In this document: in pieces, positions 24,994 through 36,487 of the stretch
How positions within the stretch are numbered: the first letter of the stretch is position 1
Layout of the letters: every line of letters begins with the position of its first letter
From: Spirodela intermedia
Taxonomy: Eukaryota; Streptophyta; Magnoliopsida; Alismatales; Araceae
DNA length: 64,000 nt
Direction of reading: 5' to 3'
Assembly: GCA_902729315.2 (NCBI GenBank)
Contig: LR746268.1
Location: 4,147,501 to 4,211,500 of the forward strand
The notes under the pieces: generated by a model
Database searches by the model: none
Told to the model about the DNA's origin: nothing
The model's input: only the letters and a program-made list of their open reading frames with translations
Program-made: the position numbers and the translations under genes

Positions 24994-27900
24994 TTATAGA
25001 TCATTAAGATTGATGATCAGCTCGTTGTTCCAGTATATCTCTGAAGTTTCCTTTCCACCATCTAAATGATAATTATGATCGGATTCGAATGAGGACTTTT
25101 CCAAAGAATCTGCTAAATCTGTCTCCCAAAGACCTATCCCGCATACCTTCTTGTAAGCCACATATCCAACAACTCTTAGCCCATCCGAGATCATCTCTGA
25201 TAGAGGACCCCCAAGACTACTTCCTGATGCAATGTCTCGAAGTAATGTTTGAGAAGAATGCGGATTCCAGAAGACCACAACAGCACAGCTCTTATCAACC
25301 ATTGCTAGCTCAAAGTCTTCCGAGAACGCAGCATGAGAACCACGAAGACGATCTTTTAGTTCTCCTGAGGAACCCACATTCCCGAATCCCCAGAGGAAGA
25401 CAATATTAGAAGTGACCACTTTTCTGACATCATCTGTCGAGTCATCCACATCTTCTTCCTCATTTTCTCTGAGGACAGTGCAGAAGGGAGGGAAGACATT
25501 TGCATAATTTTCAATTGAGATGAAACCCGGTTTCTCAGTGACCCGAGAATCAAGGGGAGAAATCTTCAATATAAGACTGAGTTTGGCAAATAAATTTGTG
25601 ATCCTCAGAGCCATGTGCCCATGCTTCTTTCCTGTGTTATTATTAGCTGATAAAAGAAAAGAAGAACCGTCAAGGTAAAGTAAAAAAGGTTGCGAATTAA
25701 TAACATAAATCATGATAATATTGCCCACATATTAGATCATTCCATGTGGACGGTTAAAGAAGGAGCAGCATAGCATCTTATGGGGGAAGAAAAAGTCTAC
25801 TGTTTCATACTTCGGTCCAATTTCATTGAAAATAACTACCACATTAAAGGAGGGATGTACCTTGCTCTGGAATCTCCATCTCTATGGGAACAAAGAATTG
25901 CCTCCTCAGGTAAGACATAGCGGCTGGTATGTTGTTGGCCTTCCTTAAAGGGTTGATTTCCCTCAATAAATAGTTTACGTCGACTATATTGGGGAAAACC
26001 AATCTCAAAGAGCACATGAACTCAGCCATGTTTGAAGGAAGTGGACCAATGAATTTTGAATGTATGAATGTGAAATCTGCAACAAGAGAACCTTAAAAAA
26101 CATTAAAGCAACTTCTGAAAAGTTACAGAGTAGAGATAAATATAAGGTTTAATGATTCACCATTTAGAGCATTGTAGGTGATGACTGGTTTCTGAGAGCT
26201 AGATATCATGTCTATCACCTCCCGAAATCCGCGAAATTTCTTCTCATTTTCCTCTTCGAGAAATTGAATCTCATTCTACATTGAGAAGTCTCCATGTTCA
26301 GATGCCTTAAGCAGTCAAACTAGTAAATATGCTTATAACAACTAGGTATATATACTTACTAATAGAAGATTTCTGTCCTCCTCTGAGCTTGTCAACACAA
26401 CTTTGACCACGTTCAGCTCGCCTCCTTTGTCAGGTGTAATCAGTGGTACGAGGTTTCCAAAAGACTGCCTCAACACCTGCATTCATTAAAACAAAGATGC
26501 ATCGATGGCACAGACTAATGTAGAAAGGTCCGAATGTCCAGCATAAATCACATGTATGTATGTAATCTTCGTACAATTCTTATTAGTAAAGCTTCATCTC
26601 ATCAGCAAAGATTGAAGCGTTAGCAAGGAGAAACACGTAAAAATAGCTTCCGAATAATGATGAATACAATTGATTTTTCGTTCTTGTCTAGACTCCAGAA
26701 TCATGAAATATATTAAAATATCACAACTAAATACTTAAATATCACGTAATATAGCGTAAATGATACCTGGGCCACTAATTGCACTTGACGATGATTGCAA
26801 ACATCAATATTTAAGCATGGTCTCGAACCATATGCGTCACCTCCTCGCATTAGCTTCCTCAAGGACCTCACAAGGGCATCTGCACATCATGAAATTAAGA
26901 TGGTGTTTTTGAGAGGACTAACATCCACTCCACCCCCTTCAACTTGAAAAGTTGCACGTCTTGAGGAACACCCACCTTCGTTTGGGTTTGAATTTCTACA
27001 AGCATTACGCCACTGTTCAATTCTCAACTTTACCCTTTCCATGAAAACCGTATCAGCAACTGAAGTACCCATGGATGTGATCGAGTGTAACTTGGGGACT
27101 GGATTCCGATGTTTTGCCATGGACTCTTGCACTCTAGACAGGTAAGATAAACCTGATGGCATAAAACAAATGATAGAAGTAATTGAAATTTTTAAATGGT
27201 TATTTTATCTTATCAGCTTCCGAGGAACTTTGATCATAAAATAACTACAATAGTTATTCATCATGAGGCAGTTCCTCACTCACCATCATAGATGCAGAGA
27301 TTGAAGTCGAACCCTTCTCGGGCCATGGAGCTTAGAAACGACGTTTGACACGAAAAACTGTAGGAAGGCATACCAACGTTGAGTTCGTCTCTGGGGAACA
27401 GATGGAAATTATACCTGCGATCAAGTCCATGAAATAATCATCAACAAGCCACTTTATTATGAAATTTAAGAAATTGGTGGTCATCATTGGAGAAAAAAAA
27501 GCAACATACTGTAAATATTAATAACAGGCACGTATTGAAGAAGAAAAAAAAACAGAGCAGAAGCCATATTTGCCCAGAAAAATCTTGAATTAGGAGTTGC
27601 ATGAAATTAGATAAAAGAAAAGTGGAATTGAATAGATACATAAGACATCTGACTCCTTGATCAAGAAACAGAATCACGGCAATGTCACAGTGAAAGTGAG
27701 TGAGTGTGTATCAAGAAACTTGAGATCCTAACAAACAGATATTTATTGATATTTCTCAATTACACAGTCGCACTATTAATAGAAGTGTCAATTAAAAGAA
27801 GTTATCTCAGAAGCCCAGTCAGGCCTAGGATAGCCTTTCTTGACTTGGGACTCAAAATCAAGCCTGAAAGTGAACTTAGTTGCTCCATAAACCAAAAAGC

Positions 27901-29091
27901 CAGAATCGCAATGAGGACCACCCACCCTCAACATCCTTCCCCTACCCACCACACATACAGATACCCTAGTTCCTATCTTCCAAACCCCTCCTCGTACACC
28001 TGAACTAGCCCCCGTAACCAGGGGTGATCCCCAATCTCAGCCATGCAAGGCATGCACCCCACCCGACTAGGCTTCAGGAGATTTAGAAGGCAAAACCTGA
28101 AAGCCTTTTCAGGACTTTTCTCAAGCCCAGGGAGTACAAGGGCACCTATGACTAGTCGTGAACTCTGACAGATTATGCTGAGTATCACAATGGAAGTGAA
28201 CACTTGTTTCCAATTTCGAAGCTTACACCAATCAACTTCTTTTCCATCGCATTTGACAAAACCTAACTTGTGCATCATATAAAGCACTTTCGGATAACTT
28301 TCAAGTCTCCTAAACATCTCCCCGCACCACAAAACCTTCATTCATTTTCCCGCCAGGAATTTACTCAGATCTCCTGGGTCCCAGCATCACAAACACTAGA
28401 AAAAAGATAATAATTTTAGACTACCCAGCAGTTCATTTGCGCTCCTGTCACAAGGAGACCCGGGTGGCATTCTCCGCGCTAAATGCCCAGCAATGAGCCA
28501 AGGAGCTGATGATCCAAGCATCAACTTTATGACACGAACTCATACACGTTTGGTAAAATAATACAGATTCCGAATAAAAATATAAAGAAGACAAATTAGA
28601 ACTGGGAACCAAATTGAACTGCCCTTCAGAAACGAAAAACATGGTGTCGGCTTCGCAGTGAGTTCAGGCAGATCGCATTCTAAAAAAAAAAAAAATTACA
28701 AAAATCGGAAGAGTACTTACGGGTAGGCGACGACCTTGGAACCCTGGAGCCGGAAGGGGCAGATGGCGAACTGGAGCACCTCGAATCGCTCTGCGGCGAC
28801 CTTGGCCTTGAGATAGGCCGTCTGGAGGCTGTCGATGGGAGAGACGCGGTGCCACCAGGGGTGGCCGGAAGCATCGGCCGCGGCGGCAGCTGGGAAGGGA
28901 GATATAGAGGCGGAGGAGGAAGAGGAGGGGAAAGCGGCGCCGGTCTTCTGGGAGGAGACTGCGATGAAGTCGGCGTCCCGGATGTGCTCCCTAATCTGCT
29001 GCAGCGCCTCCGCGAAGTTGGACCTCGTAACCTGCTTCACGGAGCCCCAGTGCCGGCTCCCGCGCATGGGCGGCGGCGGCGGGGGCCCCAT
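24994..29091 (-). CDS. PARN-like CAF1-family protein, probable pseudo-nuclease
   Basis: This is the plant protein family related to poly(A)-specific ribonuclease PARN (Arabidopsis At3g25430 type). Eight minus-strand exons join to 630 residues: 29091-28721, 27414-27284, 27152-26976, 26879-26767, 26476-26360, 26275-26161, 26076-25861 and 25646-24994. The donor at 26976 (G/GTGGGT) was chosen over one at 26934, which would leave only a 54-bp intron. Family marks are the HIRDADFIAVSSQKTG start, RFEVLQFAICPF, FHLFPRDELN, FSCQTSFLSSMAREGFDFN, KKFRGFREVIDMISSSQKPV and FIHSKFIGPLPSN. The DxE pair of the DEDD nuclease site is replaced by Ser46-Ser-Gln48, and the last Asp also seems missing, so RNA cleavage is doubtful. 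The C-terminal 150 residues look like an RNA-binding-like domain. Expected location is mitochondrial or nuclear; no clear presequence follows the first ATG. Confidence 0.88.
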
Positions 29092-29185
29092 CCGCCAGGC
29101 ACGACGGCGAGACCAAAACAGCCCCGCCGCAGCGGAACTTCAAATGGGGACTAAGCCGGCACTGCTCGACATATTGGCTTTCCTA

Positions 29186-29211
29186 CTCTCTCTCTCTCTC
29201 TCTCTCTCTCT
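29186..29211. repeat. CT dinucleotide microsatellite
   Basis: A CT run lies in the 309-bp gap between the BASS1 stop codon (29401) and the PARN-like start codon (29091). It is likely in the PARN-like 5' leader or promoter, where it reads as GA on the transcribed strand. Confidence 0.9.
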
Positions 29212-29400
29212 GAGATCATGCACTCGTAATCCTCTAAATAAAGTCGTTTTGTTTCTATCATCTGGCCCTCAAAACTCCTCTCTCTCTCTCTACATTCTCC
29301 CTTGCACAAAAGGGGGGGCGGGCGGGCACATCCAGTAGCATCATTTAAACTCCAACTAAAAACCGGGTCCATCGAGGCCCACTAGCAGCCTCCTCCGCCC

Positions 29401-32360
29401 TTACTCCGCCGGCCTGCTCCGCCAGACTCCGGCCAGAGCGCTGCCGTACACCGAGTGGCAGACGCTGGACACGGCGCACGGCACCGCCGCCAGCGGGCTG
29501 CCCAAATGCCGCCCGGCGAGCACCACGCCGAGCACCGAGTTCTGCATCCCCACCTCGATCGATATCGTCCTCGCCGATCGCTCCTCCAACCGCAGCAGCC
29601 TCGATAAAACGTACCCGAAGAAGAATCCCGAGGCGTGGAGGCTGGCGACGGCGACCACCACGTGCAGCCCGGAGGCGAGGATGAAGGCGGCGTTCTGGGC
29701 GATGGCGCTGCCGCACAGCACCGCCACCGTGGCCACCGCGATGAACGGCATCACGGGGGAGATGAAGCCCACCAAGCTCCCGCAGTACTGGTTCAGAAGC
29801 GCCCCCACCAGCACTGGAGCGAGCACAACCTGCGCAGGAGGAGGAGGATGACGATGACGATGATGAGAGAGAATGAGAATGGCTGTAGGGAGGTGGTCGT
29901 GAGAGAGAAGGATTGGAGGGCAACCTGCACTGTGGAGAGGAAGAGGCCGGCTGGGTCGACGGCCACGTACTGCCCCGCGAGCTTGGATGTGAGGAATGGC
30001 GTCATCACCTGCGGAAATCCACGGTCAACAGAGCTCCGCAAGGAAGAAACTAGGGACCTTGAATTGGAACTCCTCTTACCACCGAAGCGAAGGTGCTCGC
30101 GGCCGTCATCAAGACCGAGAGAGCGACATTTCCCCTGGAACAACACCGCGAGAGGGAGGGAGGGAGGGAGGGAGAGATTATTTCTTCTGCCACTCTGGAT
30201 GTGGAAGGATTTTCAAGAACATACCTTGCCAAGTATGTGACGATGTTGCTCGCCGTTCCTGCCCCCAGAAAGGGAAAAGACCTAACTTAGTAGGCAGCTT
30301 GAAGCTCTCTATTTCAACCATTTTATGAGGGACGATTCGGATAACCAGGATGAATGGATCCATGGAAAGGGAAATTGAAAATTTGTAACGGTGACACACC
30401 TCCTGGACAGCAAGAGACCAGTATCAACCCGGCAGCATAGTACGAAGGCAGCTTCAGGGCCTTGCCTACCATGTACCCTGAGAATGGCATCACCTGCGCC
30501 CACAGATGGAGTGGGTGGTAAGAGGTAGTCAGTGCTATACATGATCAAGCAGTAAGCCTTGACCCCCTGTTCAGGTGGGTGGAGTGAAGAGACGAAGATT
30601 ATTTGAGCATGGGCAGGGAAATTCAGCACTGAATGACTACTTGCAAACTTTATTTGACTGATCATGCGCAGGATACGGACACATATCTTATGCTCTCTGA
30701 ATTTTTTATTCAGGAAAAAAAGAAAATCTGACTGAAATTAGCAACGCCCGTATCCACAAATTACTGAGCGGTGAGGAGAAGGCCATAATCATCTACTGCG
30801 CCCCGAGCCACTGTCCAGAGGTTCAGAGCAAGGCGATATTCTAATGACATTAGCTGATCTGCAGAATACACCAGCGCAAAGTGGATGAATATAGTTTGCA
30901 AAATATATGAAGTTTCTTGACGGTTGGAGAGACAATCTGCTCCATCAGGTGTGGGAAACACACAAGGCCAATATATACTTAAAAATTGCTCGACTATGAG
31001 AGAAAGTAAATCGGGAAGTACTCTAAAACCGTTGCATCCAATGGGTTAAAGAAAGGGGTTAGATTCTACAGATCAGCCAGCGGGGAGGGAGGTTATGCCT
31101 AAAAGTACATAGGTTTCAATCATGTAGAAAAGCTACTGAGATCGGAGTAGCTCATATGAGAGCGCCCAACTAGAGAAGCATGGAAATATAAGACGGTGTA
31201 TTTTTTTAAAATGGGTTTATTTCAACCCATGAAATCCATTTTAGTTTCAAAATGCGCAAAGAAAACTCAAAGAAGATCGAGTCGGCAGAAAAATTCATCA
31301 TTTCTGTGCTTGTTCTAAAAATGAAAGGAGGAAATCTATGGTTAGTTCGGGGGGTGTATCAAAGAAAGAATCTGATTACTGGTTGCTCCGGAGTGCAGTA
31401 TTTCCACGAAGAATTCGAACAGTGAAATAAGATTAAGATTCCCGAACCGAGTTAATCAGGATTTGGTGTATGGTGATCATGACAAAAGCTCTTAAATACA
31501 CTTCGAGAAAGCATGAAGAAACTGAAGGATATGTGAAGTTAATGGGAAATGAGGCGATCAGAGCAAAGACCTGCCATAAACATCATCCGAAGGCTTACTG
31601 AGAGCAAGAAACATTGGCGACCAAAAAAATAATGTTCTTGAGAAATGAGCAGGGGAAGAAGCCTGGGGTAGCTACAGACCGTGTACTGGAGGAGAAACCC
31701 AATCAACAATTCCTTGGGCATTAGCAGAGCACCTTTTAGATCATCTAGCGTCAAAGTAATCCCCATTCCTGGATAGTCAATAAAATCAACATAGAATCCG
31801 ATCATCAATGGAAGCGTAGAATCCGATTTCTGACGGGGGCTCAAATCTATCAATCGGTACAGTCCCTCCGTTCAAAGGAGTATGAAGGCGGATGGCGCAC
31901 CCAGCATGGTAAGAGTGATGCCGATAATCTGCCACTTTGGTTGCACGAAGTCGAAGGCAGATGGCCTCCACAGCGCGAGGACGCAGGCCGCCGACACCCA
32001 CAGGGGGAAGCCCATGGATAACAGCTCTCCGGCTCTGACAACTGCGTCTCGTATCACACTACCAGTATTCTCACTGCCTTCACCGCCATCACGTTCATCA
32101 GAACCCCCAGCGCACAGGCAGATAAGGCGAGATAAAGCCCCACCTCTCTGTGAACAACTGAGTGGAATCCTCGCCGGTGATTTGTTCCACATTGCCCTAC
32201 CATTGTGGAACGATGCGGCGGAGGCGGCAGACTTGAGCCTCCCACGAAATGGCTTCCGAGTTGAGAAAGGACTGCTCCTCTCGACGCCTCCTGCCCTAGA
32301 AGACGCCACGGGAGAAGAAATCGACGCGTAGGACGACGGTGGAGCGCGGAGAGAAATCAT
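29401..32360 (-). CDS. BASS1: Sodium/metabolite cotransporter BASS1, chloroplastic
   Basis: This is a member of the bile acid:sodium symporter family of the plastid envelope; the BASS1 substrate is not firmly established. Seven minus-strand exons join in frame to 414 residues, close to the roughly 400 of the Arabidopsis protein: 32360-31901, 31768-31680, 30493-30400, 30258-30225, 30134-30080, 30008-29925 and 29829-29401. The first 110 or so residues (MISLRAPPSS, Ser/Ala/Arg-rich) form a transit peptide. Transporter motifs follow in order: PLWVSAACVLALWRPSAF, GMGITLTLDDLKGALLMPKE, LVSCCPGGTASNIVTYLAR, NVALSVLMTAASTF, MTPFLTSKLAGQYVAVD, VMPFIAVATVAVLCG, and the core SIEVGMQNSVLGVVLAGRH near the end. 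Several hydrophobic membrane spans are evident. It ends 309 bases before the PARN-like start and is divergent from the PORR gene. Confidence 0.95.
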
Positions 32361-32600
32361 AGCTAACCTCGGCACACCTTCCTCCGATCTACTCCTTCCA
32401 GATTCAAGTCGACGGCGACAAATGAGGGGAAGAGAAACCAGATCACTGCCAATGCAACTCCTCTGCCGCCACCCTCGCCGCCGCCGCCGGCAACCTGGAG
32501 AAAAGCCGGCGAAGGGAAAATGATCAGAGCGGAATAGAAACCTTCTATTTAAAATCCCAGTCGTGAATCGGGCGATCCGACTCGACCCGGCCGAGTCCCG
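32361..32600. promoter_or_regulatory. Bidirectional promoter, BASS1 / PORR gene
   Basis: Only 240 bases separate the start codons of BASS1 (minus) and the PORR gene (plus), or 300 if the PORR protein starts at its second methionine. Both 5' leaders and promoters must fit here or overlap the genes. CTATTTAAAA at about 32545-32554 is the only TATA-like motif and faces the PORR gene. The BASS1 side is GC-rich and TATA-less. Confidence 0.6.
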
Positions 32601-34169
32601 ATGAAGAGGATATTTGTATGTGGGAAGGCCCCATCTTCCTCTGTGAAAGCCTGCATATTCATGGCAGCTACAGCGGCGCTGCTGCCCCTTCCGGGGAGGA
32701 CCCAGCGGAAGGACCTCCCTTCCACCGCCGCCGCCGCCGCCGCCATCAGTAGCTCGGTCTCCTTCGTCTTCCACTTCAACCCATCTCCTCTCCTCCCTTC
32801 CCTCCGGAATGAGCCCTCCGGGAGGAGAAGACGACGAGGCGGAGCAACGGTGGCGGCGGCGAGCTCGGCGAGGAAGATCGCCAAGTGCCCATCACTTGAC
32901 CGGCAGGCGGAGAAGCATCACCGCCTCCGGTTCATAAGGAAGTTGACGACCCTTCTGCTCTCCAAGCCCCGCCACTTCCTGCCGCTGCGGATCCTCTCCC
33001 GGCACTGCCGCCGCTACCTCACCCTCGACGGCGGCGACCGCCGCCGCTCCGTCGTCTCCATGGTCCTCCGCTACCCGGCTATCTTCCAGCTCTTCCACGC
33101 GCCCTCCCGCTCCTCCCAGTCCCTCTTCCTCCTCGCTGTCGCCCTCACCCCCGCTGCCGCCGCCCTCGCCGCGGAAGAAACCCACCTGAAGGAGCAGATC
33201 GCCGCCACCCACGCCGCCAAGCTCCAGCGGCTGCTCATGCTCTCCAGCCACCGCCGCCTGCTTCTCTCCAAGCTCGCCCACCTCGCCGGCGACCTGGGCC
33301 TCCCGCCGGACTTCCGCTCCGGCCTCTGCAACCGCCACCCGGACCGCTTCCGCACCGTAGATACCTCCTATGGCCGCGCCCTCGAGCTCGCCGCTTGGGA
33401 CTCCTCCCTCGCCGCCTCCCTTCCTCCGTCGCCGCCGGCCTTCTCCGGCGACGACCCCCGCCGGCCGATCATCGACCGGCCGCCCAAGTTCAAGCACCTG
33501 AAGCTCAGGAGAGGGCTCAACCTCAAGCGCCGCCACCGGGAGTACCTGATAAGGTTCCAGGAGCTCCCCGAGGTCTCCCCCTTCTGCTCCTACTCGGAGC
33601 TCGTCGCCGCCTCGCCGGAGCTGGCGGAGCGGAGGGCCTGCGCGGTGGTGAGGGAAGTTCTGGGGATGACGATCGAGAAGCGGACGCTGGTGGACCATCT
33701 GACCCATTTCAGGAAGGAATTTGGGCTCCCCAATAAGCTTAGAGCTCTGCTGGTTCGCCATCCGGAGATGTTCTACGTCAGCCTTAAAGGAAAGAGGGAC
33801 TCCGTCTTCCTGGTGGAGGGGTACGACGACAGGGGCCGGCTCCTGGTGAAGGATGACGACCTGTCGAAGGTCAGAGAGAGGCTGGCGGAGCTCGTCCGCG
33901 AGGGGAAGATGATGCGGCGGAGGAGGAGGAACAGCATCGCCTACGGCGACGGCGACGAGGATGAAGAAGAAGATGAGGAATCCGAGGTGAAGGATGAAGA
34001 AGACGATGATGGGTTCCAGGATCTGTTCGATTCCGGGGTAGGGGACGACTGGGAGGAGTTTGCCGCCGGTGAGCAGGATAGCGGTGAGGAGGCGAGCTCG
34101 TGGGAGGAAAATATGGAGTTCTGGAAGCCCTACGCCGGCGACGATCTCGGCGACCAGCGAGTATGGTGA
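32601..34169 (+). CDS. PORR-domain organelle RNA-splicing factor (WTF1-like)
   Basis: An intronless ORF of 522 codons belongs to the plant organelle RNA recognition (PORR/DUF860) family. These proteins bind group II introns in chloroplasts or mitochondria and promote their splicing. The N-terminus is Ala/Ser/Arg-rich and suits a transit peptide. A second methionine at 32661 (MAATAALLPLPG) is an equally good start. The PORR domain spans about residues 105-440, with VVSMVLRYPAIFQLFHAP, KLAHLAGDLGLPPDFR, LCNRHPDRFR and the typical FGLPNKLRALLVRHPEMFYV followed by SLKGKRDSVFLVEGY. The C-terminus, from about residue 450, is strongly acidic (Glu/Asp runs). It resembles WHAT'S THIS FACTOR 1 and its relatives, but exact orthology is not resolved. 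Codon usage is very GC-rich. The gene shares a promoter with BASS1 and converges with the WRKY gene 263 bases away. Confidence 0.92.
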   Translation: MKRIFVCGKAPSSSVKACIFMAATAALLPLPGRTQRKDLPSTAAAAAAISSSVSFVFHFNPSPLLPSLRNEPSGRRRRRGGATVAAASSARKIAKCPSLDRQAEKHHRLRFIRKLTTLLLSKPRHFLPLRILSRHCRRYLTLDGGDRRRSVVSMVLRYPAIFQLFHAPSRSSQSLFLLAVALTPAAAALAAEETHLKEQIAATHAAKLQRLLMLSSHRRLLLSKLAHLAGDLGLPPDFRSGLCNRHPDRFRTVDTSYGRALELAAWDSSLAASLPPSPPAFSGDDPRRPIIDRPPKFKHLKLRRGLNLKRRHREYLIRFQELPEVSPFCSYSELVAASPELAERRACAVVREVLGMTIEKRTLVDHLTHFRKEFGLPNKLRALLVRHPEMFYVSLKGKRDSVFLVEGYDDRGRLLVKDDDLSKVRERLAELVREGKMMRRRRRNSIAYGDGDEDEEEDEESEVKDEEDDDGFQDLFDSGVGDDWEEFAAGEQDSGEEASSWEENMEFWKPYAGDDLGDQRVW

Positions 34170-34432
34170 GCTGATGAAACGAACCCTAATTAACTTCTTC
34201 TTCTTCTTCCTCAACTTCATTAAGGAATGCCCGACGAAGGAGAAGGTGACCATGATTTCGATCGACAAGAACTTTTTTCTTGATCACTCAACAGAGAAAA
34301 AAGACAAATGTATTCCGATTTCGAGATCACCAAAAAAAAGAGCAGCTGAGAGGCTGAAAGCAAACCCTAGAACCACATGAAAATGATCTCCTCTGCAAAC
34401 AATGGTGAATCGCAGGGAAGAGCAGGAAGAAC

Positions 34433-36440
34433 TCATTCTAATGGGAATCTCCTCGCAACGTGATCGGAGCCAAAGACCCCATCGTCTTCCTGCTCCTTCT
34501 TGGGCAGCTTGAAGAGCCTCTCCTCGCCGGCTGTGCTTCCATGGCTGGCCTCAACGTTGGGAGCTCTGTGGATGTCCATGGGGAAGGAGATGGGGAACTC
34601 CCGACCAAAATTGGAAATCGCCGCCATGCGGTGGAGCTCCGCCGGCGGGAGCGGCCTGATCGGGTAGCAGGAGGAAGTTCCGCCCAGGTACGTTGGGAAC
34701 TCACTGGGCAGGGCGAGTTTCCTCTTGAAGAGATGGGTGTTGGGGAGCTCTCCATAGATGGAGCTCTCTGCACTGATGGTGGCTCCAGGACCACCGGACG
34801 GCGGCGGCGCGCCACCGCCGCCGCCGGAGCTGCTCTGGCTGCTGCTTCTGGAGATGGGCACCTCGTGGTTGTGCTTGCCTTCGTAGGTCGTGATCACCGA
34901 CTTCAAGTCGTGGGCCGCCCTCTCGACGTGCTTCCTCACGGAGCAGCCGGGGTTCGTGCACTTGTAGTAGCTCCTGAAGAAGATGGGGGGCCGAGCTGAC
35001 TAGTTCGTGAGAGAGAACGGGAAGTGTTCCAGTAGAGAGAGAGAGAAAGAGTGGAGCACCTGGGATCTTGGTGTGTTGGAATTCGAGACAAAGTTTAGGA
35101 TATTTTACAGAAATTCCGAGCGAGCGGGGCAGAGAGCACAGAAAATGAAGGGGGAGGAAAACCCAAAGAGATCAAGCCGACGAGCTGCAAGTAGAGAGAG
35201 AGACCAGGGTGCCCACCATTCTCCACCATGAAGGATCAAGAGGAAAGAACAGCAAGTGTTGCAGTAGAGAGAGAACGTTGGGATTTTTTTCAGAAATTCT
35301 GAGCGGCTAGAGCAGATAGCGCAGAACATGAAGGGGGAGGAAAACCCAAAGAGATAGAGCCGACGATCTGCAAATAGAAAGAGAGACAGGAGTTGGAGGG
35401 GTCAAGAGGAGAGATGGTGAATTACCTTGGATTAGGGTTCCCCTTCACCACCTTCTGCCCGTACTTCCGCCACCGATACCCGTCGTCCAGGATGTCCACC
35501 TCGCTCTCCGTCTGGACCACCACCCGCGGCTCTCGGATTCCCCTGGAAGCCGGCCCACCTTCCATCAGAAAGCTCTCGCTCTCCCTGAAGCGGAACAGGA
35601 GGAATTCAAGGTCTGGATTGCTGCAACAGTTAAAGCTCAAAGGCCGACTAACCTTCTCCGGCAATCCGGCTCGTCGTCTCCGTCGTCCCCCTCGAGCGCC
35701 GCCGCCCTTCCCTCCTCCTCCGCGGCCCGGTCGTCGTCTTCGCCGCCGCCGAGGGGCGACGAGAGCTCCAGAGCATCAGAGGACTCGAGCTCCCCGAGGT
35801 GTCTTTCAATGGCGGCCGACGAGGGATCGGAAAGATCAGTAAGGACCGACACCGATTCCCCTTCTGATTTCACGTACGACGATCTGGGCTCGTCGGGGGT
35901 CGTCGTCCGGCGGGGCGGCTGGGCCTTGGGGTGGTTGTGCTTTCCCTTGTAGATGATCTCTGTGATCCGACCGTCGTGAGACCTTTCCACCTTCTTCTTC
36001 ACCGGGCAGTTGGGATGGGTGCACTTGTAGTAGCTCCGAGGGTACTCGCTCCCCTTGACCTGTTTCTGGCCGTACTTTCTCCAGTTGAAGCTGTCGTCGG
36101 ACGGCCTCTCCGCCGGCGGAAGCCCCTCCCCCTGCTCTCTACCCCGAGGTAGCAGAGACCTATCGCCGGTTTTCATGAATTCCTCGAGCTCTGCCAGAGT
36201 TTCCGGGGAAGAAGATAGATTCTGACAGCAACCCACAGCGGAGAAGGATTGGAAGCCTTCTTGATCGCCTCCTCCTTCCTCCTCGTGGAGTTTTAATGGC
36301 GTTCCCGCCATGGAGTCAAGATTATGGGGGGAGAGGGCGAGACTCCCGGTGGTCGGAGACGGCGGCGCCTGCAAATTTTGGCCAACTTTAGCAAGGAGAT
36401 GAGAGGGGTTCTTCAAGAAGATGAAGATAGATAGATAGAT

Positions 36441-36487
<47 letters not shown>

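Noticed and set aside
26880-26933. 54-bp intron between PARN-like exons 3 and 4
   Set aside because: Too short for a typical plant intron; the donor at 26976 has a better consensus, keeps phase and gives a 96-bp intron.
29635-30240. 201-codon plus-strand ORF over BASS1
   Set aside because: It spans BASS1 exons and introns in antisense and has repetitive His/Gly/Arg composition; the minus strand carries the conserved transporter.
32892-34268. 458-codon minus-strand ORF opposite the PORR gene
   Set aside because: It is an antisense shadow of a very GC-rich coding exon; the plus-strand frame has the conserved PORR motifs.
34460-34999. 179-codon plus-strand ORF over the last WRKY exon
   Set aside because: Antisense shadow; the minus strand encodes the C-terminal WRKY zinc-finger.
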